From: Antrihabitans stalactiti
Lineage (GTDB): Bacteria; Actinomycetota; Actinomycetes; Mycobacteriales; Mycobacteriaceae
Reading direction: 5' to 3'
DNA: 64,000 nucleotides
Assembly (NCBI RefSeq): GCF_012932915.1
Contig: NZ_VCQU01000005.1
Location: 1 to 64,000, forward strand
Below, in pieces: positions 31,325 to 42,435 of the stretch; within the stretch, counting starts at the first letter, position 1; every line of letters begins with the position of its first letter. Position numbers and translations under genes: made by a program. The notes beneath the pieces are model-generated. The model had not been told where the DNA came from. It saw only the letters and a program-made list of their open reading frames with translations, and made no database searches.

Positions 31325-34300
31325 CTAGGAGTCGATCGCGGGTCCGAGCAATCCGAGCAACTGCAGGTCTGTCACATATTTGCCGATGAGCGCCCGCGTC
31401 AGGTGCGGAATGCCGTTTCCGGAATCGATATTCGCGGCGTCGACGGCTGCGCTGAAGCCCTTCGCCGGCACAGCCGATCCACGGACAGCGCGGCCGGGAC
31501 GCTTGTAGGCGTGCAGCAGCGGCAGCACGGATGCCTGGCGTTGGGTCTCCGGTAGCGACCGCAGCGCGGGTTCGAAGCGAGCCAGCCAGTCGGCATAGTC
31601 GTCGATGCGCTGAATTGGGTGGCCGGAATCGATGAGCCAGTCGACGAATTCGTCGAGCGAGATGCCGTCGTCGTGCGGGTTGAGCACGTCGAAGGTCTGG
31701 AAACCCGCGGTCGCGCCTGCGCCGAGCGTGGTGATCGCTTCGGCGACGAAGTCCGCGGGCAGACCGTCGTAGTGCGCGCGTTGCCGCTGCCCGTCGGCGT
31801 CGGTGCGATAGAAGGACAAAGGTGCGATCCCCGTGGCGACCACGCTCAGCAGGAGGCGGGTGAACAGGTCGGGGACGTTGAGCTGACCGCCGAATCGACT
31901 GTGCGCCAGGATCATGTCCGAACGGAAAACCGCAACGGGCAGCCCGCACAGATCGTGGGCCTCCCTCAGCAGCACCTCACCTGCCCATTTGCTGTTGCCG
32001 TACCCGTTGGCGTAGCTGCCGTCGACGGTGCGCTCGGGGCTCATTTCGCGAATGTCACCGTCCTCCTCGAATGCCGACGGGGCGATCTGGGCAGCGACCG
32101 CGACCGTCGAAAGGTAGGTCACGGGCTTGATCCGCGACGTGATCGCCAGGCGGATGATCTCCGCAGTACCAACGACATTGGGGCCGAACAGCTGGTCGTA
32201 GGGGAGGACATGGTTGACGAGGGCCGCTGGGTGCACGATCAGGTCGACGGTCTCGGCGAGCCGATTCCAGGTCGCGTCGTCCAGGCCGAGGTTCGCTTCG
32301 CCGATGTCGCCGGCCAGCACTTCGAGCCGTCGAGCGGCGAGATCGCGGTAGTGGGTTATCAATTCGGGGTCGCCGCTGTCGAAGGCTTCCTCGAGGCGGG
32401 TGCGTGCTGCGTCGACGTCCTTGCCGCGAACGATGCAGACCAGGCTGCCTCCGGTTCGGTCGAGCCGCTCCAGCCATTCGAGGCACAGGAAGCGGCCGAG
32501 ATAGCCGTTCGCGCCCGTTAGCAGCACGGTCTGCGGCTGGCCTGTCTTCGACGGGAGATCCTTTGCGGCGTCGAGTGTTCGGGCGTCGATGAACTTGTCC
32601 AACGTCAGGTCGGCGGCCAACGCCCGCTGCTCGGTATGGACCGAGGTGAACGTTGGACGCAGCGACCCGGACTTCTGTGCCGCAGCGACATAGTCCGCCA
32701 ACTCCTGTAAGCCGTTGGCCGGACTGACGATGACGCCGACCGGTACGTCGATGTCGAAGATGTCGCGCAACAGGTTCGAAAATGACAGTGCAGAAAGTGA
32801 ATCCCCGCCGAGATCGGTGAAGTGCGCATCGGGCGTCAGTTCGCTCGGGTCGCAGCCGAGCAACGCCTTGACCGCGCGACGCACAGTTTCCACCACAGGC
32901 AGGTCTCGGGCTTCGTGACGCAGCGCTACCAACTCGTTGGCTTCGCCTTCAGCCAACTCGGCATACAGCTGCTGGAGACGGTCGCCATAGTGAGCGATCA
33001 GCTTGGGCCGCAACAATTTACCGATACCGGTCAAAAGTCCGTTCGCGGTCGTAAACGGCTCGGTCTCGATGATGAAGTCGCGTGGGATTTCGTGTGAGTT
33101 GAGTCCGGCGGCCTTGGCGACCTGATGCATCGAATTGCTCAGCGCTGCTTTTGGATCCGCGCTGTTCAAGACCTCCTGAGTCGGCACGATGACGGCGAGC
33201 AGGTATGCGCGTTCGCTGCTGCCGTAGACGAAGATCTGTTCCAGCAGAGGGCTGCTGGCAAGCGCTGCCTCGACGTTGGCGACCGCGACGAACTCGCCCT
33301 GCGACAGCTTCAACACGTTGTTGCGGCGGTCGACGTAGACGAGCCGGTCCGGCGCGAGTTCGGCGACGATATCGCCGGTCTTGTAGAAGCCGTCCGCGTC
33401 GAAGATCTCGGCGTTGATGTCGGGTCGCTTGTAGTACCCGGGAATCATGGTGGTCGTCTTCAACAATAGTTCGCCACGCGAATGTGGTTGGTCTGTACCG
33501 AAATAGCCAAGTTCGGGCACGTCGACCAGCTTGTATTCGAGTACAGGTGGACGCCGGACGATCGTGTCGATCACCACGCCGCCGCCGGCCTCGGTCGAGC
33601 CGTAGCCGTCGTGCAGATCCAGTCCGATCACCGATTCGATGAACGTCTTCATCTCCGGTGCGATCGGCGCGCTGCCGACGATGACGGACATGTACCGTCC
33701 GCCCAGGAAGTGTTCGCGTAGTTCGGCTTTCACTTCGTCATCGAGTGCAGCGCGGTCCGCGCCAGGCACGAAGCGCCGGTCCATCTCGCTCTGGTAGCGC
33801 GCAAAGATCATGTCGCACACGCGGGGCACGAAGAACAGTTCCGTCGGACCGGTGAGGGCAATATCCTCGAACAGCGTCGACATGTCGCTCTTCGCCGCGA
33901 AAAACGCTGTGCCGCCACGCGCGAGCACGCCCTGCAGCGAGATGCGGCCTGCGATGTGGCTCATCGGCATGTAATTGAGATTGATGCCGGCAACCACCGG
34001 CTGGGACAGCCACACCGCGGTCACCAGACTGTCGGTGTACATCGCACCTTTCGGCGTCCCCGTGCTGCCTGAGGTGTAGATCAGCAACGACAGTGGGTCG
34101 TCGTCCTCGGCCGGAACGAACAGCGGCGCGGGAGCGAGCGCACGGCCCCGTTCGAGTACCGAGTCCAATGGTTCGAGGATTACCGCGGTGTCCGCGAGGC
34201 GTCGGGTCGCGGATTCGAATGCGGCGCGCTGGTCGTCGTCTTCAGGGTGATAGTCGAAGACGACCACCCGATCCGGTGTATGACCGGCGAGTGCGAGGTC

Positions 34301-34807
34301 GACTGCGGTGGTGAGAGTTTCGGCGCTGACCGCGAAAGTCTTCGGCGTCGTCTCGGCAGTGATAGCTGCCAACTGCGCGATGGTCGCATTGGCTTGCAGC
34401 GGCACTGTGACCGCGCCGAGGTGCACGCACGCCAGGTCGACGGTGGTGTAGTCGCTGCTGGTGAAGCCGAGGAGCGCGACGAAATCGCCTGCGTACACGG
34501 GATGTTCGGCGTCGTGGTGCCAGGCGGCCGCGACCGAATTGACGCGGGACCACAACTCGCCGTAGCTGATCGTGTGGAACTCGGGTAGCAGGCGAAGCGA
34601 CCGACGACCCGCAGCGTCCGTGGTCAGCTCGACCGCGCGCTGCCCGACCGCGGGGCGATCTGCGTACCTCTCCATCACGGTCGCGATCACCTGCGCCAGT
34701 CGCATCCCTGGCTCACGGATCGCCGCGACGACCTCGGGGTTCGGTCGCGCATCGCGTATGTCCTGATGAGCGGCATAGAGCTCCGCGATCCGCTTCGCCA
34801 ATTCCAT
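31325..34807 (-). CDS. car: Carboxylic acid reductase
   Basis: 1160 residues in the three-domain order of CAR. The adenylation domain ([13 protein letters not shown] near residue 247) activates an acid with ATP. A carrier domain ([11 protein letters not shown], Ser near 670, needing 4'-phosphopantetheine) takes the acyl thioester. A reductase domain ([12 protein letters not shown] near 765, then the YxxxK-like YGNSKWAGE) releases the aldehyde using NADPH. Aromatic and fatty acids are the usual substrates. ATG 34807 starts [11 protein letters not shown]; a GTG at 34828 is possible. A phosphopantetheinyl transferase must be supplied from elsewhere. The LuxR-type regulator gene diverges only 11 bp away, and an MFS gene follows. 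Confidence 0.96.
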   Translation of the reverse strand: MELAKRIAELYAAHQDIRDARPNPEVVAAIREPGMRLAQVIATVMERYADRPAVGQRAVELTTDAAGRRSLRLLPEFHTISYGELWSRVNSVAAAWHHDAEHPVYAGDFVALLGFTSSDYTTVDLACVHLGAVTVPLQANATIAQLAAITAETTPKTFAVSAETLTTAVDLALAGHTPDRVVVFDYHPEDDDQRAAFESATRRLADTAVILEPLDSVLERGRALAPAPLFVPAEDDDPLSLLIYTSGSTGTPKGAMYTDSLVTAVWLSQPVVAGINLNYMPMSHIAGRISLQGVLARGGTAFFAAKSDMSTLFEDIALTGPTELFFVPRVCDMIFARYQSEMDRRFVPGADRAALDDEVKAELREHFLGGRYMSVIVGSAPIAPEMKTFIESVIGLDLHDGYGSTEAGGGVVIDTIVRRPPVLEYKLVDVPELGYFGTDQPHSRGELLLKTTTMIPGYYKRPDINAEIFDADGFYKTGDIVAELAPDRLVYVDRRNNVLKLSQGEFVAVANVEAALASSPLLEQIFVYGSSERAYLLAVIVPTQEVLNSADPKAALSNSMHQVAKAAGLNSHEIPRDFIIETEPFTTANGLLTGIGKLLRPKLIAHYGDRLQQLYAELAEGEANELVALRHEARDLPVVETVRRAVKALLGCDPSELTPDAHFTDLGGDSLSALSFSNLLRDIFDIDVPVGVIVSPANGLQELADYVAAAQKSGSLRPTFTSVHTEQRALAADLTLDKFIDARTLDAAKDLPSKTGQPQTVLLTGANGYLGRFLCLEWLERLDRTGGSLVCIVRGKDVDAARTRLEEAFDSGDPELITHYRDLAARRLEVLAGDIGEANLGLDDATWNRLAETVDLIVHPAALVNHVLPYDQLFGPNVVGTAEIIRLAITSRIKPVTYLSTVAVAAQIAPSAFEEDGDIREMSPERTVDGSYANGYGNSKWAGEVLLREAHDLCGLPVAVFRSDMILAHSRFGGQLNVPDLFTRLLLSVVATGIAPLSFYRTDADGQRQRAHYDGLPADFVAEAITTLGAGATAGFQTFDVLNPHDDGISLDEFVDWLIDSGHPIQRIDDYADWLARFEPALRSLPETQRQASVLPLLHAYKRPGRAVRGSAVPAKGFSAAVDAANIDSGNGIPHLTRALIGKYVTDLQLLGLLGPAIDS

Positions 34808-34818
34808 TGGTCGATCGT

Positions 34819-37659
34819 ATGGAACCACGGTTTGATGGTGGTGTGGAGGTGTTCGTCGGGCGTGAGCGCGAGTTCGGCCGCCTACAACTCTTGTTGGAGC
34901 GCGGCGGTGCGCTGCTGCTCGCGGGCGAGCCCGGGGTGGGAAAGTCCAGGCTGGTTCGGCGCTTCCTGGCCGATGTCCAGCGGCGCGGTGGACTCGGCGT
35001 CTCGGCGACTGCCTACGAGGGGCAATGGCAGCCGCCGTACGCCGCGTGGATCGAGATACTGAATCAACTGCCTGGCGAGGCCCCCGACCTGAGCGCCGAC
35101 CATGCCGACCTCTCGCCCGAGCAAGAACGGCTACGGGTCTTCGACGCGGTAACTCGCGGTGTCCTTGGTGCGTCGGCGACCAAGCCGGTCGTCGTGGTGC
35201 TCGACGACCTGCAATGGGCGGACGCGGATTCGCTCGCGCTCTTGCGCTACCTCGGCAGGCACGTCCGCTCGTCGCGGCTCGCGCTGGTCGGCGTGTACCG
35301 CCATCCCGGAGTCGACGCGAGCAACCCGCTCGGTCCGGTACTCGAACAGTTGCAACGAGAGTCGGGCGCCGAACTGATGCTCATGTCCGGACTGTCGGCC
35401 GATGAGGTTGCGAGCTACCTTGCGCAGGCGGCAGGCGCGACGGTGCCCGGCGCGGTGACCGCCGCTGTCTACGACGCTACGACGGGAAATCCGTTCTACA
35501 CCAAGCACGTCTGGCAGCTGCTCGTCGATTCGGATCGCGTGCGATTTCGCGAAGGCTGGTGGTCGACGGACTTCAGCATCGCCGAACTCGGCATCCCCGA
35601 GGGCGTCCGGCAGGTCGTCGCGCAGCGGTCTGCCCGACTGTCCCCGACGACACAGCAATTGCTGACCAATGCGGCGGCTTTCACCGGTCCGTTTGCGCTC
35701 TCTGACCTGCAGAACCTGCTGCCGCTGGACAAGGCCGTCCTGCTCGACGCACTCGACGAGGCCATCGCCGCCGGGCTGATCCGCTCGGCCGACCGCGCGC
35801 CCAAATACCATTTCGCCCACGCGATCGTTCGCCACGCGGTCCTTGCCGGGATGAATCCCGATCGGGAGGCGCAACTGCACAGACAGGTCGCCGAGGCGCT
35901 CGAATCGGCTGGCGGCACGGCTGCCGAACTCGCATACCAGTACCACGCCTCGGCCTCGGTTCCCGGCGCCGAGCGGGGTATCGAATGGTGCCGCATTGCC
36001 GCTCGTGAAGCGAAAGCCGTTGCCGCCCATGCGAAGGCGGTCCGGCTGCTCCAGATGGCCGCCGACCTCGGGGAGTCACGCCCGGACCTCCTTGCCGAGT
36101 TGGCGGTCGCACAAGCGGAGGCGGTGCTCGTCGAGGACGCGTTACGCACGTCGTCGCAGGTGTTCGCGGCGCTGGCACCCGCAGAGCAGGTCGCCTTTGC
36201 CACCACGCTGGCGACTGCACTCAAGGACGCAGGCGCTCCGCGATCGGCGTGGAATCAACTCGTCGATCGCGGGCTCGCCCTGAAGGGCGACGTCCGGGAC
36301 TTGGCCTGGGCGCGCCTGACGTTGCTGCAGGACCGAGGCGCCCCGGTCGTGCATGGGCCGCTGCTGCTGTCCGGTTGGCTCGGCCTCGACCCCGAAGCAC
36401 AGCGGATCGTCGCCGAATTCGGCGACGAGGACGATGCCGCCCGTGCCCTCGAACCTTTCGACGTCCGAACTCCTGCAGAGACAGAGGCGGTGCTGGCCCG
36501 CGCTCGGACCTGGCAGCGAGCGTCGGCACGCCTGCGCGCGTTCGACGTCGTCGCGCGTGACCGCGTCTACCGGCAGGGCGACGCCAGACGTGGTGCCGAT
36601 GCGCTCGCGGAGTTGCTGGCCGAAGGGGAGCGGCACGGTTCTGTACAGGCCCAGGCGGAGGCGCTCGCCCAGTTGGCCCTATGTCAGGGGCTGCTCGGGG
36701 ACCTACCTCGTGCGCAACCGAACCTCGATCGAGCGCGCGAGTTCGTGCGCAAACTCGGTCCGGGGCATCGACTGCACGTGGTGACCGAAATAGCGCTGCC
36801 GTGCGTCCTGGGATACCTGGTGGGTGCAGCCGACTGGCCGGAATTGGCAGCCCGGACCGATGCACTGACCGCGGACCCGGCCCTGGCTGCGATCCCGCTT
36901 GGCTTCACGCTTGGCTCGTTTTCTGTGATGGCCCATGGGCTTTCGGGCAATCAACTCCGCGCGGACCGCACGCTCGGCTACCTGCTGGACGGCATGGAAC
37001 TTGCCAGGCCGGATACCTACCTTCTCAATGGCGCGGTCTGGACGGCGACGAGTGGCATCTGGGCGTTGCGGTCGAGCCCGCACGTCGGCCGGTTGCGGGC
37101 GGTCACCGATCGCATGCTGGCCGCTGGGCAATGCGCCGGACCGTCTCGGTCGCTCGAGCTTGCCGCGGGGCGGCTGGCAGCAATGGACGGCGACGATGCC
37201 GCTGCTTGCGAGTGGTTCGCTAGAGCGCGGGTGGTGCTGGAGTCGGGCGGTCAAGGTCCTTTGCGTGCGATCGCCGATCTGGACGAAGCGATCGTTCTCG
37301 AACGCGGGGGAGCCGACGCGCGACGACGGGCGGCCGAACTGCGACACGACGCGGTGACGTCCTTCCGTCGACTGTCGATGACAGGGTGGGAACGCCAAGC
37401 CGCAGAGCCCGATTCGGCGCTGACCGACCGCGAGACCGAGGTGCTCGCTCTGCTCGCGAACGGCCGCACCAACCGAGAGATCGCGAGAGAACTGGTCGTT
37501 GCCGAACCGACGGTCCGTCGGCATGTGGCCAACATCTACCGCAAGCTCGGCACCCGTAATCGTGCAGAGGCCACCGCCTACGCGTTGAGCGCACGAATAC
37601 ACACTTTGGTCGATGCGACGGCCGTCGACGCAGCAGTAGAAAGACATCACCCACTCTGA
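34819..37659 (+). CDS. Large LuxR-family ATPase regulator (LAL-type)
   Basis: 946 residues. An N-terminal AAA/STAND ATPase with Walker [19 protein letters not shown] and Walker [14 protein letters not shown] is followed by a long helical TPR-like middle. The C-terminal LuxR helix-turn-helix reads [15 protein letters not shown] then [20 protein letters not shown]. Such LAL regulators activate neighbouring catabolic or secondary-metabolite genes on ligand and ATP binding. ATG 34819 is 11 bp from the divergent CAR start, and the hydrolase/SnoaL pair follows within 12 bp, so it probably regulates one or both. Confidence 0.92.
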   Translation: MEPRFDGGVEVFVGREREFGRLQLLLERGGALLLAGEPGVGKSRLVRRFLADVQRRGGLGVSATAYEGQWQPPYAAWIEILNQLPGEAPDLSADHADLSPEQERLRVFDAVTRGVLGASATKPVVVVLDDLQWADADSLALLRYLGRHVRSSRLALVGVYRHPGVDASNPLGPVLEQLQRESGAELMLMSGLSADEVASYLAQAAGATVPGAVTAAVYDATTGNPFYTKHVWQLLVDSDRVRFREGWWSTDFSIAELGIPEGVRQVVAQRSARLSPTTQQLLTNAAAFTGPFALSDLQNLLPLDKAVLLDALDEAIAAGLIRSADRAPKYHFAHAIVRHAVLAGMNPDREAQLHRQVAEALESAGGTAAELAYQYHASASVPGAERGIEWCRIAAREAKAVAAHAKAVRLLQMAADLGESRPDLLAELAVAQAEAVLVEDALRTSSQVFAALAPAEQVAFATTLATALKDAGAPRSAWNQLVDRGLALKGDVRDLAWARLTLLQDRGAPVVHGPLLLSGWLGLDPEAQRIVAEFGDEDDAARALEPFDVRTPAETEAVLARARTWQRASARLRAFDVVARDRVYRQGDARRGADALAELLAEGERHGSVQAQAEALAQLALCQGLLGDLPRAQPNLDRAREFVRKLGPGHRLHVVTEIALPCVLGYLVGAADWPELAARTDALTADPALAAIPLGFTLGSFSVMAHGLSGNQLRADRTLGYLLDGMELARPDTYLLNGAVWTATSGIWALRSSPHVGRLRAVTDRMLAAGQCAGPSRSLELAAGRLAAMDGDDAAACEWFARARVVLESGGQGPLRAIADLDEAIVLERGGADARRRAAELRHDAVTSFRRLSMTGWERQAAEPDSALTDRETEVLALLANGRTNREIARELVVAEPTVRRHVANIYRKLGTRNRAEATAYALSARIHTLVDATAVDAAVERHHPL

Positions 37660-37671
37660 ACAGGAGTACCG

Positions 37672-38463
37672 ATGTCCACAATCGACCGCAATGGAGTCAC
37701 CCTCGCCTACGAGGATGTCGGCGTCGGCGCACCGCCGATGCTGTTCGTCCACGGTGCGTATTGCACTCGCGCCGACTTCGTCAGCCTGGTCGCGCATTAC
37801 CGCCCGCAGCACCGCGTCATCGCCGTGGACCTACGCGGCCACGGCGAGAGCGACACCCCTGACCAGGTCTACTCGGTGAGTGCCTTCGCCGACGACCTGG
37901 CCTGGCTGTGCGCGCAGCTTGGCGTCCACCGTCCCATCGTCGTCGGGCACAGTCTCGGCGGTCAGGTCGCCCTGCAGCTCGCGGCCGATCACCCCGAGCT
38001 GCCTGCCGCGATCGTTGCACTGGACTCCACCATCGCCCCGCCCGATGGGACCGGCGACATGTTGCAACCGTTCACCGACGCGATGACGACTCCGGGTTAT
38101 CTCGAAGCGCTGCATCAGTTCATGGCGGTGACGGTTTTGCCGACCGACACGCGAACTCACGCGGCGGGAGTCCTCGACCGTATGAACACTGTGCCGCAGC
38201 ACGTCGTCGCATCGACGTGGATCAACGGACTTGTCGGTTGGGACAGCGCGCCCGCCGCATCCGCTTGCCGGGTGCCGTTCCTCTATATCGACCACGGTGC
38301 GCCGAACTGCGACCTCGCTCGGCTTGCGGAGCTATGTCCGCAGCTGACCGTCGACCGCACCGACGGCGTCGGACATTGGGCGCTTCTCGAAGCGCCGGAC
38401 CAGGTGATGTCGATCGTCGACCGCTTTCTCGAAGCCACTATCGATCAAGGAGTTCCGCGATGA
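37672..38463 (+). CDS. Alpha/beta-hydrolase
   Basis: 263 residues, standard alpha/beta-hydrolase: MLFVHGAYCTRADF, VDLRGHGESD, nucleophile elbow VVGHSLGGQVAL, and catalytic His in GVGHWALLEAPDQV. ATG 37672 has aggagtacc upstream and lies 12 bp behind the LuxR gene; the next gene overlaps its stop by 4 bp (ATGA). Resembles haloperoxidase-like or ester-cleaving hydrolases. Substrate unknown. Confidence 0.9.
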   Translation: MSTIDRNGVTLAYEDVGVGAPPMLFVHGAYCTRADFVSLVAHYRPQHRVIAVDLRGHGESDTPDQVYSVSAFADDLAWLCAQLGVHRPIVVGHSLGGQVALQLAADHPELPAAIVALDSTIAPPDGTGDMLQPFTDAMTTPGYLEALHQFMAVTVLPTDTRTHAAGVLDRMNTVPQHVVASTWINGLVGWDSAPAASACRVPFLYIDHGAPNCDLARLAELCPQLTVDRTDGVGHWALLEAPDQVMSIVDRFLEATIDQGVPR

Positions 38464-38969
38464 CTACCGACTTGACGGAGATGTATCGGCGTTGGTTGTA
38501 CGAGGCGTGGGGCGCAGGTGACGTCTCGGTTGCCGAGGAGTTGATTGCCGAGGACCTCGTCGACCACAACCGATTGGAGGGGCAGCCCCAAGGCCGCGCG
38601 GGTGATGTGTGGGCTGCCAACATGGTCCGCACCGCGTTCCCGGACCTGCGCTTCGAACTCGACATCGCGTTCTCGAACGGCGAATACGTCACCGGCCGCT
38701 GGACCATGACCGGCACCAACACCGGACCGTTCGAGATGTTCGGTCTGCCGCCGACAGGTCGGCCCGTCACGATGACCGGGCAGGAGATCTTTCGGGTCCG
38801 TGACGGCAAGTTCGTCGAAGTCTGGCATCAGGAGGATGTGCCGACGATGCTGTCCAATCTCGCACTCGACCCGCCGCCGTTCGTCATGCGGATGGCGGCC
38901 AAGCGCAGTGCCCGGCTGTATCGGCGTGAGCAGCGGCGAAGCCCCGAACCCCTTGCAAGGGTGGGCTAG
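38460..38969 (+). CDS. SnoaL-like polyketide cyclase-family protein
   Basis: 169 residues, cone-shaped NTF2-like fold of the SnoaL/ester-cyclase family: EELIAEDLVDHNRLEG, RTAFPDLRFELDIAFSNGEYV and a C-terminal GKFVEVWHQED. The family includes cyclases, isomerases and many small-molecule-binding proteins of unknown role. Overlaps the hydrolase gene (ATGA), with aaggag upstream, so the two are translated together. The last 35 residues are basic and probably disordered. Confidence 0.85.
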   Translation: MTTDLTEMYRRWLYEAWGAGDVSVAEELIAEDLVDHNRLEGQPQGRAGDVWAANMVRTAFPDLRFELDIAFSNGEYVTGRWTMTGTNTGPFEMFGLPPTGRPVTMTGQEIFRVRDGKFVEVWHQEDVPTMLSNLALDPPPFVMRMAAKRSARLYRREQRRSPEPLARVG

Positions 38970-39022
38970 ATCAAGCCTGAAGGTGTCTGGTCGGCGCAGC
39001 TCAACGCTCCGAAAATTGCTGT

Positions 39023-39559
39023 ATGAACGTCTACCTGCGGAACGCACCGACCTGGGTGCTGTCGGTGTACTTCGGGCTTATCTTCGCCATCTGCCTCGCG
39101 ATCGAGTGGCCGATCCTGCAGCACGGCCGCGCGACCCTTCCGGACGCCCTCCTGCCGGCCGTCGTCGGCGGGATTCTGTTCGGCGCGATAATCGGTCCGA
39201 AGATGGCTCGCCAGCGGCGAGAGGTGAACGCCCTGGTCGGTCCACTATCCGACGACGCCTATCGGTCCGCGAAGCGTGCGGCCATCCGCGGACCTGTGCC
39301 ATCCGACCCCGAGACCCGCAGCGCCGCAGAGCGGCTCGCCGAAAACGGATTGACTCGGCTCAACACGATCGGCGCCCGGGTCTACGTCGCGCTGGCGATC
39401 ATCGAGCTGATGGTCGCGGCCTCCTTTGCCTATCACGCGCTCACATCATCGGCGTGGTACTGGGCGCAAGCAATACTTTTCGTTTTCCTGGCGGTCATCA
39501 TGTTGTACCCGCTCTGGTTGCGCGGGCACCTCACGCATCGCATCGAATTGCTGCGCTAG
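39023..39559 (+). CDS. Membrane protein, four TM segments
   Basis: 178 residues. Two N-terminal helices (VLSVYFGLIFAICLAIEW and LLPAVVGGILFGAIIG) are followed by a soluble charged stretch (about 60-115) and two further helices. I do not recognise the family. It is a single gene between the SnoaL-like and DUF2252 genes. Confidence 0.72.
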   Translation: MNVYLRNAPTWVLSVYFGLIFAICLAIEWPILQHGRATLPDALLPAVVGGILFGAIIGPKMARQRREVNALVGPLSDDAYRSAKRAAIRGPVPSDPETRSAAERLAENGLTRLNTIGARVYVALAIIELMVAASFAYHALTSSAWYWAQAILFVFLAVIMLYPLWLRGHLTHRIELLR

Positions 39560-39586
39560 CAGGGGATTACAGCGCACTATTGGCTT

Positions 39587-41002
39587 ATGGACGCTGTGCC
39601 CGAACGCGTCGGCAGCCACGAGGTGGTCCCGACTGCCGACGGCACCGACTACGCCTCGCTGCGGCGGCGCGCCGTGCCACGGCGGGAGCGATACCTACTA
39701 GGCAAGCAGTTGCGTCATGACACACCGAGATCGTCGTTGGGCGAATGGAAGACCACGACAGACCGTCCGCGCACGCTTGCCCTGATCGATGCCTCGCATC
39801 GCGGCAGGATCGAGTCACTTGTTCCCGTGCGGGTGGGCCGAATGGTGGCCTCGCCCTACGGGTTTCTTCGCGGGTCCGCGATCGTGATGGCACACGATCT
39901 CGCGATGCTGCCCGCGACCGGCATCCGACCGGTGATCTGCGGGGACGCACACCTCGGCAACTTCGGCTTCTACGCTTCGCCGGAACGCGACCTCGTCCTC
40001 GACCTCAACGATTTCGACGAGGCGCATCCTGGCGGCTGGGAGTGGGACGTGCGCCGCCTGACCGCAAGCATTTGGATTGCGGGGAGACAGAATTCGGCGA
40101 CAGAGGCGCAGTGTGGGAGTGCGGTCGAATCGTGTGTTGCCATGTATCGCAGCCATATTCGCTGGCTGGCCGAGCAGCCTTTACTGGCACGGTCTTTCGA
40201 ACGCCTGGATCGTGACCGCCTGCAGACGACGGCGTCGAACAAGTCGCTGCGCAAGGAGATCAAACGCTCTGCGAAGCGGGCACGGCGGCGGGTGAGCGAC
40301 CGGGCGCTGCCCAGGTTCACCGAAGAGGCGAAAGGTGGGCGGCGCATCGTGACCGAGCCGCCGTTGATCACTCGCCTGCCCGAAGTCGAGGCCGAGCAGC
40401 TTGCCCAAGGCCTCGACGACTACCTCGACACCTTGCCAAGCCATTGGCGCCGGATGCTCAGTGGCTACACGCTGGTCGATGTAGCGCACAAGGTCGTCGG
40501 GGTCGGCAGCGTCGGCTTGCGCGCGTACGTGGCACTCCTCGAAGGCAGCAGTCCGGACGACGTCGTCTTCCTCCAGCTCAAGCAGGCCCGACGATCGGTC
40601 GTGGCACCGTTCGTGCACGGCGACTCCGCATGGCACGACCACCAGGGCCGCCGAGTCGTCGAATACCAGCAGGCGCTACAGACGGTCAGCGATCCGCTGC
40701 TCGGCTGGACGACCGTCGAGGGCCGCCAATATTACGTGCGACAGTTTCGAAACATGAAGGGCGCCATCGCGATCGATCATCTGTCGCCCTCGGCCCTCAC
40801 CGATTACGCAGGAATATGCGGCAGGCTGCTGGCGAAGGGGCATGCGCGGACAAGCGGCGCGTCCATGATCGCCGGCTACGTCGGGAAGTCCGACCGACTC
40901 GAGACCGCGCTCTGCAACTTTGCCCGCGCGTATGCCGACCAGACCGAGATCGACCACGGCCTCATGGTCGAAGCTGCCGCGAACGGAAAGCTACCCCTGT
41001 GA
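39587..41002 (+). CDS. DUF2252 family protein
   Basis: 471 residues, DUF2252. Family motifs include MAHDLAMLPATG, ICGDAHLGNFGFY and DLNDFDEAHPGGWEWDVRRL, in which GDAHLGN and DFDEA recall the catalytic and metal-binding loops of aminoglycoside-phosphotransferase-like kinases. A kinase-like small-molecule enzyme is a reasonable inference, unproven for the family. ATG 39587 has no evident ribosome site. Its end overlaps the convergent PaaK-like gene by 12 bp. Confidence 0.87.
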   Translation: MDAVPERVGSHEVVPTADGTDYASLRRRAVPRRERYLLGKQLRHDTPRSSLGEWKTTTDRPRTLALIDASHRGRIESLVPVRVGRMVASPYGFLRGSAIVMAHDLAMLPATGIRPVICGDAHLGNFGFYASPERDLVLDLNDFDEAHPGGWEWDVRRLTASIWIAGRQNSATEAQCGSAVESCVAMYRSHIRWLAEQPLLARSFERLDRDRLQTTASNKSLRKEIKRSAKRARRRVSDRALPRFTEEAKGGRRIVTEPPLITRLPEVEAEQLAQGLDDYLDTLPSHWRRMLSGYTLVDVAHKVVGVGSVGLRAYVALLEGSSPDDVVFLQLKQARRSVVAPFVHGDSAWHDHQGRRVVEYQQALQTVSDPLLGWTTVEGRQYYVRQFRNMKGAIAIDHLSPSALTDYAGICGRLLAKGHARTSGASMIAGYVGKSDRLETALCNFARAYADQTEIDHGLMVEAAANGKLPL

Positions 41003-42370
41003 GGGGAGTGGGACGAATCGGCGAAGTTTGCCAGTCGCTTCGTGTCGTCGCAACCGGTCGGTGATTTGAATCCGAATGGCCGGGTCGGAGAGCCCCTGCG
41101 CGCGGAGAGCGGTGACGACCGCAGCGGTCAGCGTGGTGATATCCGGTGAGCCGACGGTGAGAATGTCTGCGCCACCGACAGTTTGAGTGACCTGATATTC
41201 GGAAACTCGGGGATCTGTGCCGAGCACGTAGCGAAAGGCGCTCGCGGGCACTGTGATTGTGCCGTATTGGAAGTCGTCGTCGCGGCGGCCGCCGATGTCC
41301 GCCACCCGGGCGAAGGCACTCCCGCACGGGCATGGATCGGGAAGCCACGTCACCTGGTCGCCGAGGTCGTAGCGGATGAACGGAAAGGTCCGGTTGGCCA
41401 GACCGGTAGCCAGGGTTCGAACGGCGGGCTCATCTGGACCAACCGGCATGCCGTTCTCGTCCACGCGCTCGAGCACCACTTCGTCCTCGCAGACGTGCAG
41501 TCCCTCGCCGCGCGCGCAGCCGACGGCCTGGACACCGATCTCGGTAGAGCCCCAGAGGTTGTGCACCGGCACGGACCAGGCATCCCGGATGGCTTGGCGG
41601 TCCTCGTCGAGCAGCGGTTCGGAGTTGGTGCTCACGCGCACGGGCGAAATCTTCAGTTCGCCGGCCGACGCCGCCCGAGCCAGTCGACCGATCACCGACG
41701 CGTAGCCGACCATATGCGTGGGCTGGGCGGCCGCGACAGCGGCGAGGATCTCGTCGAACGGCACCCCGACCGGTATCACTGCGGTCTCCATCCCGGCGGC
41801 CGTCGGCACGTCGAACAACGGGGTGCTGGCGTGTGGCGGCGTCCCGGCCGCCAGGACTGCAAGCCGCGCCGGACCGTTCCCCTGAGTCCGGAGCTCTTCG
41901 CGCGCTTGCACCCGCCAAGCGAGGCACGCTGCTGAGACGTAGTAGTTCCAATCCCAGACGTACACTCCGCGAACGCCGCTCGACCCACCCGAGCTGAAAA
42001 TCTGTTCGTCGCCCGGCGTGTACGAAAACCATTGTTGCTCAGCCAATATCCGCTCGGCCTGTGCCCGGTCGAGGTCGTTGACTGTGACGATGCTGTCCCA
42101 TTCGTTCTGTGCGTCCTGCTTGGTCATCATCGGCACCGACGCAAGATCCGCGACGGTGGCCGTCGCGGGATCGATGTCGCTCAACCGCGACGAGTGAAAG
42201 GTGGACCGTTCCTTGGCGTAACCGAGCAAAGCCCGCAGCCGGTGGGTTTGGTGGCGCTCGATCTCTTCTCGGGACCAATCCAGCCGACCGATGTGATCGA
42301 TGAGTGCCGCCTGGACCGTGTGCAGATGCGCGGCGCGCAAGCGCTCGTACGCAGAAACCGCTGTCGACAT
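40991..42370 (-). CDS. PaaK-like adenylate-forming ligase
   Basis: 459 residues related to phenylacetate-CoA ligase. The ATP-binding P-loop reads FSSGGSSGVRGVYVWD; LWGSTEIGVQAVGC and the acceptor Asp in FIRYDLGDQVTW follow, with a zinc-finger-like CPCG. It should activate a carboxylic acid as an adenylate for transfer to CoA or another acceptor. ATG 42370 has ggtggag upstream. It lies on the same strand just beyond the exporter of the type III PKS locus but is separated from it by a palindromic repeat, so it could be a fourth member of that locus with its own promoter, or unrelated. Confidence 0.85.
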   Translation of the reverse strand: MSTAVSAYERLRAAHLHTVQAALIDHIGRLDWSREEIERHQTHRLRALLGYAKERSTFHSSRLSDIDPATATVADLASVPMMTKQDAQNEWDSIVTVNDLDRAQAERILAEQQWFSYTPGDEQIFSSGGSSGVRGVYVWDWNYYVSAACLAWRVQAREELRTQGNGPARLAVLAAGTPPHASTPLFDVPTAAGMETAVIPVGVPFDEILAAVAAAQPTHMVGYASVIGRLARAASAGELKISPVRVSTNSEPLLDEDRQAIRDAWSVPVHNLWGSTEIGVQAVGCARGEGLHVCEDEVVLERVDENGMPVGPDEPAVRTLATGLANRTFPFIRYDLGDQVTWLPDPCPCGSAFARVADIGGRRDDDFQYGTITVPASAFRYVLGTDPRVSEYQVTQTVGGADILTVGSPDITTLTAAVVTALRAQGLSDPAIRIQITDRLRRHEATGKLRRFVPLPSQG

Positions 42371-42389
42371 CGAAGCTCCACCTAACCTC

Positions 42390-42429
42390 GTGAGTCTTTT
42401 CGGAGTCTATAGACTCCGAAAAGACTCAC
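42390..42429. repeat. 40-bp palindromic repeat, copy 8
   Basis: Perfect arms gtgagtcttttcggagtc and gactccgaaaagactcac around tata, C-G type, extended by cctc and gagg (42386-42433). It lies 6 bp behind the stop of the ABC exporter (minus strand) and 19 bp upstream of the next gene's start on the same strand. Confidence 0.96.
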
Positions 42430-42435
42430 GAGGGG

